Origin: JAEWWD01 sp964440115
GTDB taxonomy: Bacteria > Bacillota > Clostridia > Christensenellales > CAG-138
Direction: 5' to 3'
Length of the DNA stretch: 64,000 nucleotides
NCBI GenBank assembly: GCA_964440115.1
Contig: CAYTPV010000008.1
Coordinates: 124,001-188,000 of the forward strand
The translations under genes were made by a program, and so were the position numbers. The notes beneath the pieces are model-generated. The model worked only from the letters and a program-made list of their open reading frames with translations. It was not told the DNA's origin and did no database searches. Position 1 is the stretch's first letter. Each line of letters starts with the position of its first letter. Positions 16,632 to 24,835 of this stretch are shown one piece after another.

Positions 16632-17171
16632 ATGCTTGAGATACGAACAATACAGGAACGGGCGCTTTTTCACGCGGTGGCAGCTGAGGATAGCGAACAG
16701 ACCGCCGCGGCGGTGGTTTATAGTCAGGATGCACCCGAGGATAACGCGGCGTGGGTGAGAGGTTCCATGCGGCGGCTGGAGGATCAGTTTGATGCTGCCG
16801 CCGTCAAGCGCATCCGCATGCGCTGCCAGTGCGGGTATGGCATGGATGAAAAGCTGGCGCTTTTGAAGGAGCTGATGGCGAATGCTTCGAGCCTTGAAGA
16901 ATTCGCCAATCAGGAAAGGGCGCTTTCTAACGGAATGTACTATAAGGACGACGGGCTGTATCTGCAGTTTTTCTTCTGCCCCTGCCCGATGCTTGCGGAA
17001 GTGGAGCGGCTGGAGTCGTACGCGTGGTGTCAATGCACCACGGGGTACAGCAAAGTGCTGTTTGAACGTGCGTTTGGCTGCGAAGTAGATGTGGAGCTAA
17101 AAAAGAGCATCAAGGCAGGGGATGAGATCTGCCTGATGACGATTATCCCGCGGGGAAGCGTGAGGTTTTAA
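16632..17171 (+). CDS. Conserved hypothetical protein with Cys-rich C-terminal motif (DUF6144-like)
   Basis: 179 residues. The N-terminal half is helical; cysteines sit at MRCQCGYG, FFCPCPM and YAWCQCTTGYSKVLFE, and the end is a strand pair GDEICLMTIIPRG. The pattern CPCPM...WCxCxxGYxKxLFE with a closing V-x-V-E-L segment is that of a small-molecule-binding family related to DUF6144 and L-2-amino-thiazoline-4-carboxylate hydrolase-like proteins. The function is not established. The start with GAGGAG upstream is preferred to an ATG 20 codons earlier, which lies in the terminator of the candidate RNA. Confidence 0.7.
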   Translation: MLEIRTIQERALFHAVAAEDSEQTAAAVVYSQDAPEDNAAWVRGSMRRLEDQFDAAAVKRIRMRCQCGYGMDEKLALLKELMANASSLEEFANQERALSNGMYYKDDGLYLQFFFCPCPMLAEVERLESYAWCQCTTGYSKVLFERAFGCEVDVELKKSIKAGDEICLMTIIPRGSVRF

Positions 17172-17172
17172 A

Positions 17173-17451
17173 TGGTATCGGCTCATGCGTCCTCGGCGGG
17201 AGACGCCTTCGGACACTAGGCCTGCGGGCCGTCGCTGACTGCCGACGAGATTTTTCTATTCCGGGGTAAACTCGCGTTTCCCCCAGACCCCCCTTCCTGA
17301 GGAGTGCTCGGTCTAAATCACTCATTTCATGAGCGGGCACGAGTATAGTAACCCAATCCCCCTTCGGGTGGACAGGGGGGCGGAGCGGCCGCAGCCGCGA
17401 CGCCCCCCTGTATTTAAAATTATCGTCGACGCCCCCAGGGCGGCGATACCT
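17173..17451. repeat. GGTATCG-family composite element with a second repeat in its cap loop
   Basis: The left cap GGTATCGGC...GCCGACGAGA contains in its loop the CTCGGCGGGAGACGCC...GGGCCGTCG unit also found near 2.1 kb and 21.4 kb. A right-hand GGGGGGCGGAGCGGCC hairpin module and right cap (GTCGACGCC...GGCGGCGATACC) finish the element. It lies between two convergent genes, and each cap touches a stop codon region. Confidence 0.85.
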
Positions 17452-17772
17452 TTATCCCATCATCTTCGGGCTGGGGGATTTAACCACGAATATCTCCGTC
17501 ACAACATCCTGCGCGTTGTATACATTCATCTTCGTCCTGTACGGTATGGTCACGATGCTCCCTCCCGGGTAAGCATGCGGTTCCTGCTCGCCAAGGCGCA
17601 GAGTGATCTCCCCGCGCGCCACGATCATATACACATTGGAATTGGAGAAATGCTCGGGCAGTGCTTCGCCGTTTCTTAATACCATATGGTTGATGGCGGC
17701 GTTGTCGTCTTCTATGACTTTCTCTATCACCTTTTCGTCCGTAACCGTAAACGCAAATTTCTGTTCCAGCAT
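17452..17772 (-). CDS. Small cupin-domain protein
   Basis: 106 residues forming a single cupin barrel: ALPEHFSNSNVYMIVARGEI (motif 1 with one His, where canonical cupins have HxH) and a second motif around PHAYPGGSIVTIPYRTKM. It may bind a metal or small ligand. The start at MLEQKFAF is supported by GAGGGAG upstream; the frame is open much further but that part overlaps the next gene. The stop lies one base beyond the right cap of the element next to it. Confidence 0.8.
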   Translation of the reverse strand: MLEQKFAFTVTDEKVIEKVIEDDNAAINHMVLRNGEALPEHFSNSNVYMIVARGEITLRLGEQEPHAYPGGSIVTIPYRTKMNVYNAQDVVTEIFVVKSPSPKMMG

Positions 17773-17957
17773 ATCTGCTCCCTCTTTCTTTAATTTGGGT
17801 TTTTGTGTCATAAGCTCATTGCTCTTATACCTGTATCCTATCAGACCCAGCGTGGATGTTCTGTTGTATTTCCGACAATATGGAAACGATATGGAAGTAT
17901 TTTTTACCTGTGCCGCATGATATAATGCATGCAATTCATCGGATTGGGGGAACAAGC

Positions 17958-18410
17958 ATGCGTTTCGTTTATACATCCGCCGTTACGGAGGATTTTTTAC
18001 TGCTCTGCCGGGGGCTGGACGACTATCTCAACGAGCTTGCGGGTGGGGAAAAGAACCGTATGGAATATGTGCCGTTCAACAAAACGGATGATATCCGCGA
18101 TGTAGTGGTTGCCTACGACGGGGATGTGCCCATAGGCGGAGCGGGCTTCAAGCGGTTTGACGAACGGTCGGCGGAGGTCAAGCGCATGTTTGTAAAGCCG
18201 GAATATCGGGGCAGGGGTGTGGCCAAGGGCATACTCTCACTGATTGAGCAAAAGGCGAAAGAAGCGGGGTATGAAAGGCTGGTGCTCGAAACGGGCGGGT
18301 TTTTGACAGCGGCCAATCATCTGTATAAGGGGATTGGGTTTTTGGTGATTCCCAATTACGGGCCGTATGTGGATATGCCGGAATCCGTGTGCATGGAAAA
18401 GGAGCTGTAA
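17958..18410 (+). CDS. GNAT-family N-acetyltransferase
   Basis: 150 residues with the acetyl-CoA-binding core: AEVKRMFVKPEYRGRGVAKG (motif A, R/Q-x-x-G-x-G/A) followed by a helix, then LVLETGGFLTAANHLYKGIGF (motif B). It transfers an acetyl group to an amine substrate that cannot be identified. The start is the ATG preceded by GGGGGAA. It is divergent from the cupin gene. Confidence 0.87.
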   Translation: MRFVYTSAVTEDFLLLCRGLDDYLNELAGGEKNRMEYVPFNKTDDIRDVVVAYDGDVPIGGAGFKRFDERSAEVKRMFVKPEYRGRGVAKGILSLIEQKAKEAGYERLVLETGGFLTAANHLYKGIGFLVIPNYGPYVDMPESVCMEKEL

Positions 18411-18460
18411 AGCGGGGAGGTTATCCTTAAGCTGATTTGGTAAAGTGACTTTTGATTTCT

Positions 18461-18669
18461 TAAGGTATCGGCGCATGCTGCGCCGACGAAATTTTTCCTA
18501 TATTGGGGGAACGTAGTTCCCCCAATCCCCCCTCCTATAGAATGCGCGATACTTCACGCACTAGCGATGGGACACCACAAGTAACTATTCCCAGGGGGGC
18601 GGAGCGGCCGCAGCCGCGACGCCCCCCTGTATAAAAAATCCGTCGACGCCATCGGCGGCGATACCTTTA
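18461..18669. repeat. GGTATCG-family composite element, complete
   Basis: Left cap AAGGTATCGGCGC...GCGCCGACGAA, a GGGGGAACGTAGTTCCCCC hairpin, ~60 unique bases, a GGGGGGCGGAGCGGCC hairpin module and a right cap GTCGACGCC...GGCGGCGATACC. The two ends carry different modules. Confidence 0.85.
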
Positions 18670-18670
18670 T

Positions 18671-18710
18671 AAAAAATCCGCCTCTGCTCAGGAGGCGGAT
18701 TTTCATCTTT
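18671..18710. terminator. Bidirectional intrinsic terminator
   Basis: Stem ATCCGCCTC / GAGGCGGAT with A-rich DNA on one side and TTTTCATCTTTT on the other. The interval from here to 18952 contains no supported gene. Confidence 0.7.
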
Positions 18711-18952
18711 TAGAATTTTATCTTTTGTACAGCCGCTTATTCGATTCGCAGCGTCACGGATATCGCCCGCGTTCAGTCTCATATAGCGGAATCCCTTTCC
18801 CGGCAGGGCCGGAACTTAAAAGGTATATATACATAGTACAGAGTATGCGCAAAGGTATCATGAAGGTTCCAATTTTAGTGTGCAGGCATACTATAAGTTA
18901 GGTAATTTCGTAAATTCGGCTGTTTTACAGCCACATACAGAGGTGTTTACAT

Positions 18953-21019
18953 TTGGAATATGATAGTTCATCCATTAACCTGTTACGCCCCTCGATTGTA
19001 TTCGTCCCCAACCGGGGGCAGGCTGCCGGGTCGGCGCGGTTTACCGCCCGGACTCCAGGCCAGGATTTATATTTTCACGAGGACGGCTTAACGGCCGTTT
19101 TGTTTTCCTCAGAAAGAAATACGCAGGATCAGCAGGCGACCATAAAGGGTACTGTTGTAAAGATCGCATTTTTGGGGGCTTCCCATGCCATTCTGCAGGC
19201 GCTCCATCCGGCGGCCGGACAGTTTCATTACTTCACCGGCAATGATCCCTCGAACTGGCGAACGCACATCCCCTCGTATGAACAGCTCCGGTACGCAAAC
19301 CTGTGGGGCGGCGTGGATCTGACGCTTGCGGGCGAAAAAGAAGGCCTGAAATTCCTGTGGTCGCTCAGCCATCCTTCGCGCGTTTCGTCCATCCGCATTC
19401 GCTATGAGGGGGCGGAGGAAATCCGCATCAAAGAGGACGGCAGTCTGGTTATCCGCCACGCGCTGGGGGAACTCATCGACCCCGCGCCCGTCGCGTGGCA
19501 GGAAATCGGCGGAAAGAAGAAACCCGTAGAATGCGCCTATGTAGTTAACGGCGATACGGTCTCCTTTGCGATTTCCGGCGCGTACGCCGCAACCGCCCCG
19601 CTGTTCATTGATCCGGTGCTGCCCTATTCCACATTCCTTGGCGGCAGCATGGCCGACAGCGCGAACGCGATATGCGTGGATTCTGCGGGCTGCGCCTATG
19701 TAGCTGGCTATACGTATTCTACGAATTTCCCCGTAACGCCCGGCGCATTCCAAACAGCCTTCGCCGGGGAAGAAATGGCGTTCCTCACAAAATTAGCGGC
19801 GGATGGCAGAACGCTCGTGTATTCCACTTTCCTGGGCCGCGGCACGACGGAAGGCAACGGCGTGGCGGTGGATGAAAACCATTGCGCCTATATCACGGGG
19901 TATACGAATTCGGGAAGTTTCCCCGTAACACCCGGCGCGTTTCAAACCGTTTTCGGCGGCGCGTACGACGCGTTTGTCACAAAGGTATCCGCCGATGGCG
20001 CAAGGCTTATCTATTCGACATTCCTTGGCGGCATCGATACAGAGTTTGGCATGGCTGTCGCCGTGGACAGTCAGGGATGCGCTTACGCTACTGGAATTAC
20101 GCTTTCCGGTAATTTCCCGGTCACCCCCGGCGCGTATCAGACCGCGCTAAGAGGGGGGATAGATGCGTACATCGCAAAACTGTCGCCAACCGGCGCAAGC
20201 CTTGTCTATTCCACCTACTTCGGGGGCAACGACGTGGTGTGGGCAGACGCAGTGGCGATCGACGCGCAGGGCTGCGCCTATATCACGGGCGAGACAACTT
20301 CCATCAATATGCCGGTAACGCCCGGCGCTTTTCAGAGGGTTTACGGCGGTGGCAGCAGCGACGCCTTTGTGACCAAACTGGCTGCGGACGGTTCGGCCCT
20401 TGTCTATTCCACATACCTTGGAGGCAGCGAGTATGACGGAGGGAACGGCATAGCGGTGGACGCGCAAAATATCGCACATGTTGCGGGGGGTACTTCCTCC
20501 TTCAATTTTCCGGTCACACCCGGCGCGTTTCAGACTGTCTACAGCGGCGGGTTTAACGACTCGTTTATCACAAAGCTCGCGCCGGACGGCGGCAGCCTTG
20601 TCGGCTCGACTTTCCTTGGCGGCAATGGATCTGATATTGCCAAGTGCGTCGCGCTGGATCAACACGGCAATGTCTATACGGCGGGGTCCACCAATTCCTC
20701 CAATTTCCCCGTTACGCCGCAGGTGATTCCTTCGTATTTCCACGGATTTTTGGACGCGTATGTAAGCATATTGTCTCCCGATCTAAGCCGCCTGCCGGTT
20801 TCGCTTTATATTGGCGGCAGCAGTTCCACCAACGGGCTTGGCATAGCTTTGGGGGCAAACGGCGCAGTGTATGTGACAGGGTCCACAAGTTCCCCGGATT
20901 TTCCGGTGACGCCCGGCGCGTTCCAAACGGTGAATGCGGGCGGCGCGGATGCGTTTGTGGTGAAGGATGGGTTTGCGCTAATCGAGAAAGCGTCCTTGAC
21001 GGTGCAGGGGATGTTATAA
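18953..21019 (+). CDS. SBBP-repeat beta-propeller protein
   Basis: 688 residues. An N-terminal domain (about 1-220, beginning with the typical FVPNRGQ) precedes seven or more ~60-residue SBBP repeats. Each repeat has the pattern YSTFLGG, then AVD..G.AY..G.T.S.NFPVTPGAFQ, then DAFVTKL..DG. The repeats form a beta-propeller used for carbohydrate or protein contact in surface proteins, but no signal peptide is visible here. The start is TTG with GAGGTG upstream; there is no better ATG. A domain-based function cannot be given. Confidence 0.88.
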   Translation: MEYDSSSINLLRPSIVFVPNRGQAAGSARFTARTPGQDLYFHEDGLTAVLFSSERNTQDQQATIKGTVVKIAFLGASHAILQALHPAAGQFHYFTGNDPSNWRTHIPSYEQLRYANLWGGVDLTLAGEKEGLKFLWSLSHPSRVSSIRIRYEGAEEIRIKEDGSLVIRHALGELIDPAPVAWQEIGGKKKPVECAYVVNGDTVSFAISGAYAATAPLFIDPVLPYSTFLGGSMADSANAICVDSAGCAYVAGYTYSTNFPVTPGAFQTAFAGEEMAFLTKLAADGRTLVYSTFLGRGTTEGNGVAVDENHCAYITGYTNSGSFPVTPGAFQTVFGGAYDAFVTKVSADGARLIYSTFLGGIDTEFGMAVAVDSQGCAYATGITLSGNFPVTPGAYQTALRGGIDAYIAKLSPTGASLVYSTYFGGNDVVWADAVAIDAQGCAYITGETTSINMPVTPGAFQRVYGGGSSDAFVTKLAADGSALVYSTYLGGSEYDGGNGIAVDAQNIAHVAGGTSSFNFPVTPGAFQTVYSGGFNDSFITKLAPDGGSLVGSTFLGGNGSDIAKCVALDQHGNVYTAGSTNSSNFPVTPQVIPSYFHGFLDAYVSILSPDLSRLPVSLYIGGSSSTNGLGIALGANGAVYVTGSTSSPDFPVTPGAFQTVNAGGADAFVVKDGFALIEKASLTVQGML

Positions 21020-21447
21020 GGTATCGGCGCCCTTTGGCGCCGACGAATATTTTTTATAGAGGTATCGCCGCCTTGGCTGGCGGCGACGAATATTTTAATA
21101 CAGGGGGGCGTCGCGGCTCTGGCCGCTCCGCCCCCCTGTCCCCCCTGATGGAAAAACGTTAAACGAAATTACCCATGTTATATTTCATTGAATAGTGCTT
21201 TGCTTTCGTATTCTCAACGGAGCCGGATTAAGGAAGGGGGCACTGGGAACCGGAGCCGCTTGTGGGGGAAAATTGGGCAACAGTCGGCTATGCACCGCGC
21301 GCCCTTTTCCTTGGGGGGACAGGGGGGCTAAAGCGGCCGCAGCCGTTTTAGCCCCCCTGTAAAAGAAATTTCGTCGGACGCGACGGCCCGCAGACCTAGT
21401 GTCCGAAGGCGTCTCCCGCCGAGGACCCGACACAGGCGGCGATACCA
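21017..21447. repeat. GGTATCG-family composite element with two left caps
   Basis: Two left caps stand in tandem (21017 and about 21059), the first starting on the stop codon of the SBBP gene. Then come a GGGGGGCGTCGCGGCTC hairpin module, ~170 bases of spacer, a GGGGGGCTAAAGCGGCC module and a right cap. The right cap's loop holds an inverted copy of the CTCGGCGGGAGACGCC repeat. The spacer text CAACGGAGCCGGATTAAG recurs in the element at 63.4 kb. Confidence 0.85.
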
Positions 21448-21462
21448 TGCATATTCGCAAAC

Positions 21463-21492
21463 ACGAAAAAACCCGCCTTCGGGCGGGCTGTA
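21463..21492 (-). terminator. Intrinsic terminator of the XRE regulator gene
   Basis: On the minus strand CCCGCC / GGCGGG with a CGAA loop is followed by TTTTTTCG. Confidence 0.85.
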
Positions 21493-21509
21493 AAAACTTA
21501 ACCTTTCAT

Positions 21510-22061
21510 TTACACCGGATAGTAATTGATAATGATCGCCTTGAGCGGCGTTTCGCCGGAATTGTAATACGTATGCTTTCCCGACGCGATAAACTGTATC
21601 GCATCATCCTTTTTCAGCACACAGGTCTGCTCATCCACCGTAAACGTAAGCTCGCCTTCCAACACCATCACATATTCCTGCGATTTTTCCGAATGGCCAA
21701 TCGTCGTATGGCTGCAGTGAGCATCCATTTCGATCTGAAACAGCTCAAAATCCCTATGCGGCGTGGTGGGGTAGTAGCAGAATAACCGATACTGGCCGGC
21801 TTCATCCGCCTGCGGCGAGATTTCCGATTTTCTCACCACGGCGGTCTTCTGCGGATTTAATTCCAGCAGCGCGGTATACGATACCTTCAGCCCGTTGGCG
21901 ATTTTCCACAGCGTGTTGATGGTGGGGTTGGTTTCCGCTTTCTCAATCTGCGAAAGCATGACCTTGCTCACATCGCACAGCGCGGATAGCTGCCCGAGGC
22001 TCAGGTTGCGCTCCATGCGCAGACGTTTGAGGTTTTCGGCGACCATTTGGCTTACATCCAT
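21510..22061 (-). CDS. XRE-type regulator with C-terminal cupin domain
   Basis: 183 residues. An N-terminal HTH (residues ~7-62: LSLGQLSALCDVSKVMLSQIEKA) is followed by a cupin barrel (HTTIGHSEKSQEYVMVLEGE and FIASGKHTYYNSGE). Such regulators bind a small effector in the cupin and control adjacent transport or catabolic genes. It is divergent from azlC, and an inverted repeat lies in the promoter interval, so it very likely controls azlCD. AAGGGGGAA precedes the ATG. Confidence 0.9.
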   Translation of the reverse strand: MDVSQMVAENLKRLRMERNLSLGQLSALCDVSKVMLSQIEKAETNPTINTLWKIANGLKVSYTALLELNPQKTAVVRKSEISPQADEAGQYRLFCYYPTTPHRDFELFQIEMDAHCSHTTIGHSEKSQEYVMVLEGELTFTVDEQTCVLKKDDAIQFIASGKHTYYNSGETPLKAIIINYYPV

Positions 22062-22086
22062 GCCGCTTCCCCCTTGACAGATATAT

Positions 22087-22141
22087 TGAACGATTGTATA
22101 TTATACCAAACAAATAATACGCTATATCGTATGATCGTTCA
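22087..22141. promoter_or_regulatory. Inverted repeat in the regulator/azlC promoter interval
   Basis: TGAACGAT (22087) and ATCGTTCA (22134) are perfect inverted 8-mers 39 bases apart in an A/T-rich interval that must hold both divergent promoters. It is a plausible looping operator for the XRE-cupin regulator. Confidence 0.45.
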
Positions 22142-22174
22142 TTAAATTATACACGACAACGGAGGGGAGTACAA

Positions 22175-22933
22175 GTGTCCACGCAGGAGTTCAACCAGCA
22201 AACAGCCGAAGAAATACTGCTCGCGCCCGAACGGGAGCATAGGGCGGGGGAGTTTCGGCAAGCACTAAAGAGCGCGTTCCCGCACACCATACCGGTGCTG
22301 ACGGGATTTCTGGTGCTGGGCATGGCATACGGCATGCTCATGCAGACCAAAGGCTACGGCGTTATCTGGGCCGTGCTCATGAGCGCCATCGCGTTCTGCG
22401 GCAGCATGCAGTTCGTGGCCATCACGCTGCTGACGGCGGCGTTCGATCCGGTGCAGGCGTTTTTCTTAAGCCTGCTCGTTAACGCGCGGCACATGTTCTA
22501 CGGTATATCCATGCTGCAGAAGTATAAGGGGCTGGGCAAGATACGCGCGTTTTTAATTTACACGCTGTGCGACGAGACATTTTCCATAGCGTCGAGCGTG
22601 GAGCCGCCGGAGGGCGTGAGCCGCAAGCACTTCTATGGTTCCATATCGCTGCTCGATTACCTGTATTGGGTAACAGGCACGGCGATCGGCGGGGCGTTGG
22701 GCGGTGTGCTGACGTCGTTTGATACGCGGGGACTCGACTTCGTGCTGACGGCGCTGTTCGTGGTGCTGTTTATTGAGCAGATGATGAAAAAAGAGAACAG
22801 GGCGTCGGGCTTGATCGGAATGGCCTGTGCGGCGATCTGCCTGTTTGTGTTCGGGGCTTCGAATTTCATTATTCCGGCGATGGCGCTCATCTGCGCCTGC
22901 CTGCTGTTGGGGAGGAAACTGCTATGCCGCTGA
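22175..22933 (+). CDS. azlC: AzlC-family branched-chain amino acid exporter, large subunit
   Basis: 252 residues, seven or more hydrophobic segments. AzlC hallmarks are visible: GFLVLGMAYGMLM, FCGSMQFVAITLL, LLVNARHMFYGISML and DETFSIA. With AzlD it exports branched-chain amino acids or analogues across the cytoplasmic membrane. The start is GTG after GGAGGGGAG. It overlaps azlD by ten bases, indicating translational coupling. Confidence 0.92.
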   Translation: MSTQEFNQQTAEEILLAPEREHRAGEFRQALKSAFPHTIPVLTGFLVLGMAYGMLMQTKGYGVIWAVLMSAIAFCGSMQFVAITLLTAAFDPVQAFFLSLLVNARHMFYGISMLQKYKGLGKIRAFLIYTLCDETFSIASSVEPPEGVSRKHFYGSISLLDYLYWVTGTAIGGALGGVLTSFDTRGLDFVLTALFVVLFIEQMMKKENRASGLIGMACAAICLFVFGASNFIIPAMALICACLLLGRKLLCR

Positions 22934-23259
22934 CAGGTGTACAGACGATCATCATGATACTCGCCGTGGCGCTGGGCGCCATGTGCACGCGGTTCCCGGC
23001 GTTTTTACTCTTCCCCGAGAACAAGGAACCGCCCAAGGTGATTTTGTATTTGGGCGGCATGCTGCCGCCCGCCATGATGGGGCTGCTGGTGATTTACTGC
23101 CTCAAGGGGGTATCTTTTGGCGTGACGCCTTACGGCGCGCCGGAGATCATCGCCATAGCGGCGACGGTGCTGCTGCATTTGTGGAAGCGGAACACGCTGT
23201 TGAGCATAGGGGCGGGTACGGCGGTGTATATGCTGTTGGTGCAAGTTATCTTTGCGTAG
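22924..23259 (+). CDS. azlD: AzlD-family small exporter subunit
   Basis: 111 residues, four hydrophobic segments, with the AzlD core RFPAFLLFPENKEPPKVILYLGGMLPPAMMGLL. It forms the exporter with AzlC. The start is inside the end of azlC and is preceded by GGGGAGG. The operon ends at a GGTATCG-family element a few bases past the stop. Confidence 0.92.
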   Translation: MPLTGVQTIIMILAVALGAMCTRFPAFLLFPENKEPPKVILYLGGMLPPAMMGLLVIYCLKGVSFGVTPYGAPEIIAIAATVLLHLWKRNTLLSIGAGTAVYMLLVQVIFA

Positions 23260-23269
23260 TTTATTCACA

Positions 23270-23584
23270 GGGTATCGCCGCCATCGGGCGGCGACGAATA
23301 ATTTTTTTATTATAAAGTGGGAGGGCTCCGCCCCCCACTCCCCCTAGGGAACGGTTGTATAAGAGCCCATATACGCTCAGCATGCAGAATGCTTAATACT
23401 CTCTCAGGGGGACGCAGGGAGTCGGAGCCTAGCGCCGCCTGTGGCGGAAAAAGCGAGGCGGAAGACCAGTGAGCAAAGAAGCAAAATTCCTGCAAAATTT
23501 TGCGACTATTGCGAACTGCGTACAGCCCGCCCGCTTTTAAATAAAATAGAATTTCGTCGACGCCTTTAAGGGCGGCGATACCTT
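23270..23584. repeat. GGTATCG-family composite element, complete
   Basis: Left cap GGTATCGCCGCC...GGCGGCGACGAA plus T-run, GTGGGAGGGCTCCGCCCCCCAC module, spacer, CAGTGAGCAAAGAAG module with stem GCAAAATT...AATTTTGC and ATTGCGAACTGCG, A/T-rich DNA, right cap. A second partial right cap (GCTGCGATACC) follows directly. Confidence 0.87.
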
Positions 23585-23687
23585 TTGGTGGGCTGCGATA
23601 CCTTTCCCCCTACAATGGACATTTTTTCCTATGAAGACTATACTTACTGCGTACACGCATCCGCGCCTATAGGGGGGTACCGCAAGT

Positions 23688-24563
23688 ATGGGGACTTTTT
23701 ATCGCCGCAGCAACATGACGCGGCTGGGCAGCTGCGAAAACGGATCCATCTACGACGCGACATACAGCCGCATCGGCAGCTATGAGGGCGGCCGCGTATA
23801 TGACCGCAACCTCAATCCGCTCGGCTCCTATGAAAACGGCACAGTCTACGACCGCAATCTCAGCCGGCTGGGCACCTATTCCGGCGGCACCGTATACGAC
23901 AGAAACCTCAACCCGCTGTGCACATTCGACGGCGACGGCGCGGAGGCCGCGGCGTGTTTCCTGCTTTTGCACGAAGAATACGACTATGCTTCGGATGCGC
24001 AGGGCTCATCCTATTCTTCTTCGGATAATGAGGAAGCGGGCTGTTCCTCATCCGGTTACGGAGGATACAGTGGGTACAGCGGCGGCGCCGACAGCGCTTA
24101 CACCGGCAGCACCTACACGGGCGGCGGTGCTTATCGCGGCGGCGGCGCATCATCGGGCGGCGACTCGGGATCGGGCATCGCGTCCGCTCTGCTCGCCCCG
24201 CTGGGCATACTGCTTTTATTGTTCTGTTTCGGGCTGATCTGGTGGGCGATTTATCACGCTACCGGCGCTGCGGATTTGCCGTATCTGGTTATTTTTGGCC
24301 TATCCATCGTGCTCGGCCTGTTTCTGGGTGTTGTGGTTTTCAAAATCAGCGATTTGATTGGGCTGTATATCGAGACGGTGATTACGGCGAGCATCATCAA
24401 TATCGTGGCGGGCTTTTTTACCAGCCCCGGATACTCCATATTCGTGATGATACTCATACCGCCCATTGTGACGGCGCTCGCGGCGGCTATTCCCACAGCG
24501 ATCACGTTCTTTTCCGTGCGGCTCATTCGAATGGGAATGAAACGGATGGGGAAATCGAAATAG
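23688..24563 (+). CDS. Membrane protein with N-terminal short beta repeats
   Basis: 291 residues in three parts. Residues 1-85 hold about five ~16-residue repeats of the type LGSYENGTVYDRNLNP, likely a small all-beta fold (the beta-flower type, as I recall its name). Residues ~100-165 are a Ser/Gly/Tyr low-complexity linker. Residues ~170-280 have three or four membrane helices ending in a basic tail. GGGGGG lies upstream of the ATG. The role is unknown; the fold suggests a ligand- or protein-binding head tethered to the membrane. It stands alone between two repeat elements. Confidence 0.75.
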   Translation: MGTFYRRSNMTRLGSCENGSIYDATYSRIGSYEGGRVYDRNLNPLGSYENGTVYDRNLSRLGTYSGGTVYDRNLNPLCTFDGDGAEAAACFLLLHEEYDYASDAQGSSYSSSDNEEAGCSSSGYGGYSGYSGGADSAYTGSTYTGGGAYRGGGASSGGDSGSGIASALLAPLGILLLLFCFGLIWWAIYHATGAADLPYLVIFGLSIVLGLFLGVVVFKISDLIGLYIETVITASIINIVAGFFTSPGYSIFVMILIPPIVTALAAAIPTAITFFSVRLIRMGMKRMGKSK

Positions 24564-24749
24564 GTATCGGCTCATATACTGAGCCGATGATATTTTTATT
24601 ACAGGGGGGCGGTTATGCAGCTGCGGCTGCAAACCGCCCCCCTGCACCCCCGAGAGGGAGGATTGGGTAAGTTTTTATTGCAACTCACCGCTCCCTCTAA
24701 ATAAAGTAATCGGAGCAATGATATACAACAAAGCAGCGGCGATACCTTA
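24560..24749. repeat. GGTATCG-family element with truncated right end
   Basis: The left cap overlaps the TAG stop of the preceding gene. Its loop-closing stem is GGCTCA...TGAGCC, and it is followed by CAGGGGGGCGGTTATGCAGC with its inverse. Only GCGGCGATACCTT of the right cap remains. Confidence 0.75.
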
Positions 24750-24776
24750 TTTCCCGCCGGCCAAAGCAACCAACAT

Positions 24777-24812
24777 AGAAAAACTCCGCCCGAACAGGCG
24801 GAGTTTTTCTTC
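24777..24812. terminator. Bidirectional intrinsic terminator
   Basis: AAACTCCGCC / GGCGGAGTTT around CGAACA, with T-runs on both strands; it lies just downstream of the minus-strand secreted protein gene. Confidence 0.85.
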
Positions 24813-24835
24813 AAACAGAATGCGGTAGCCCCATC

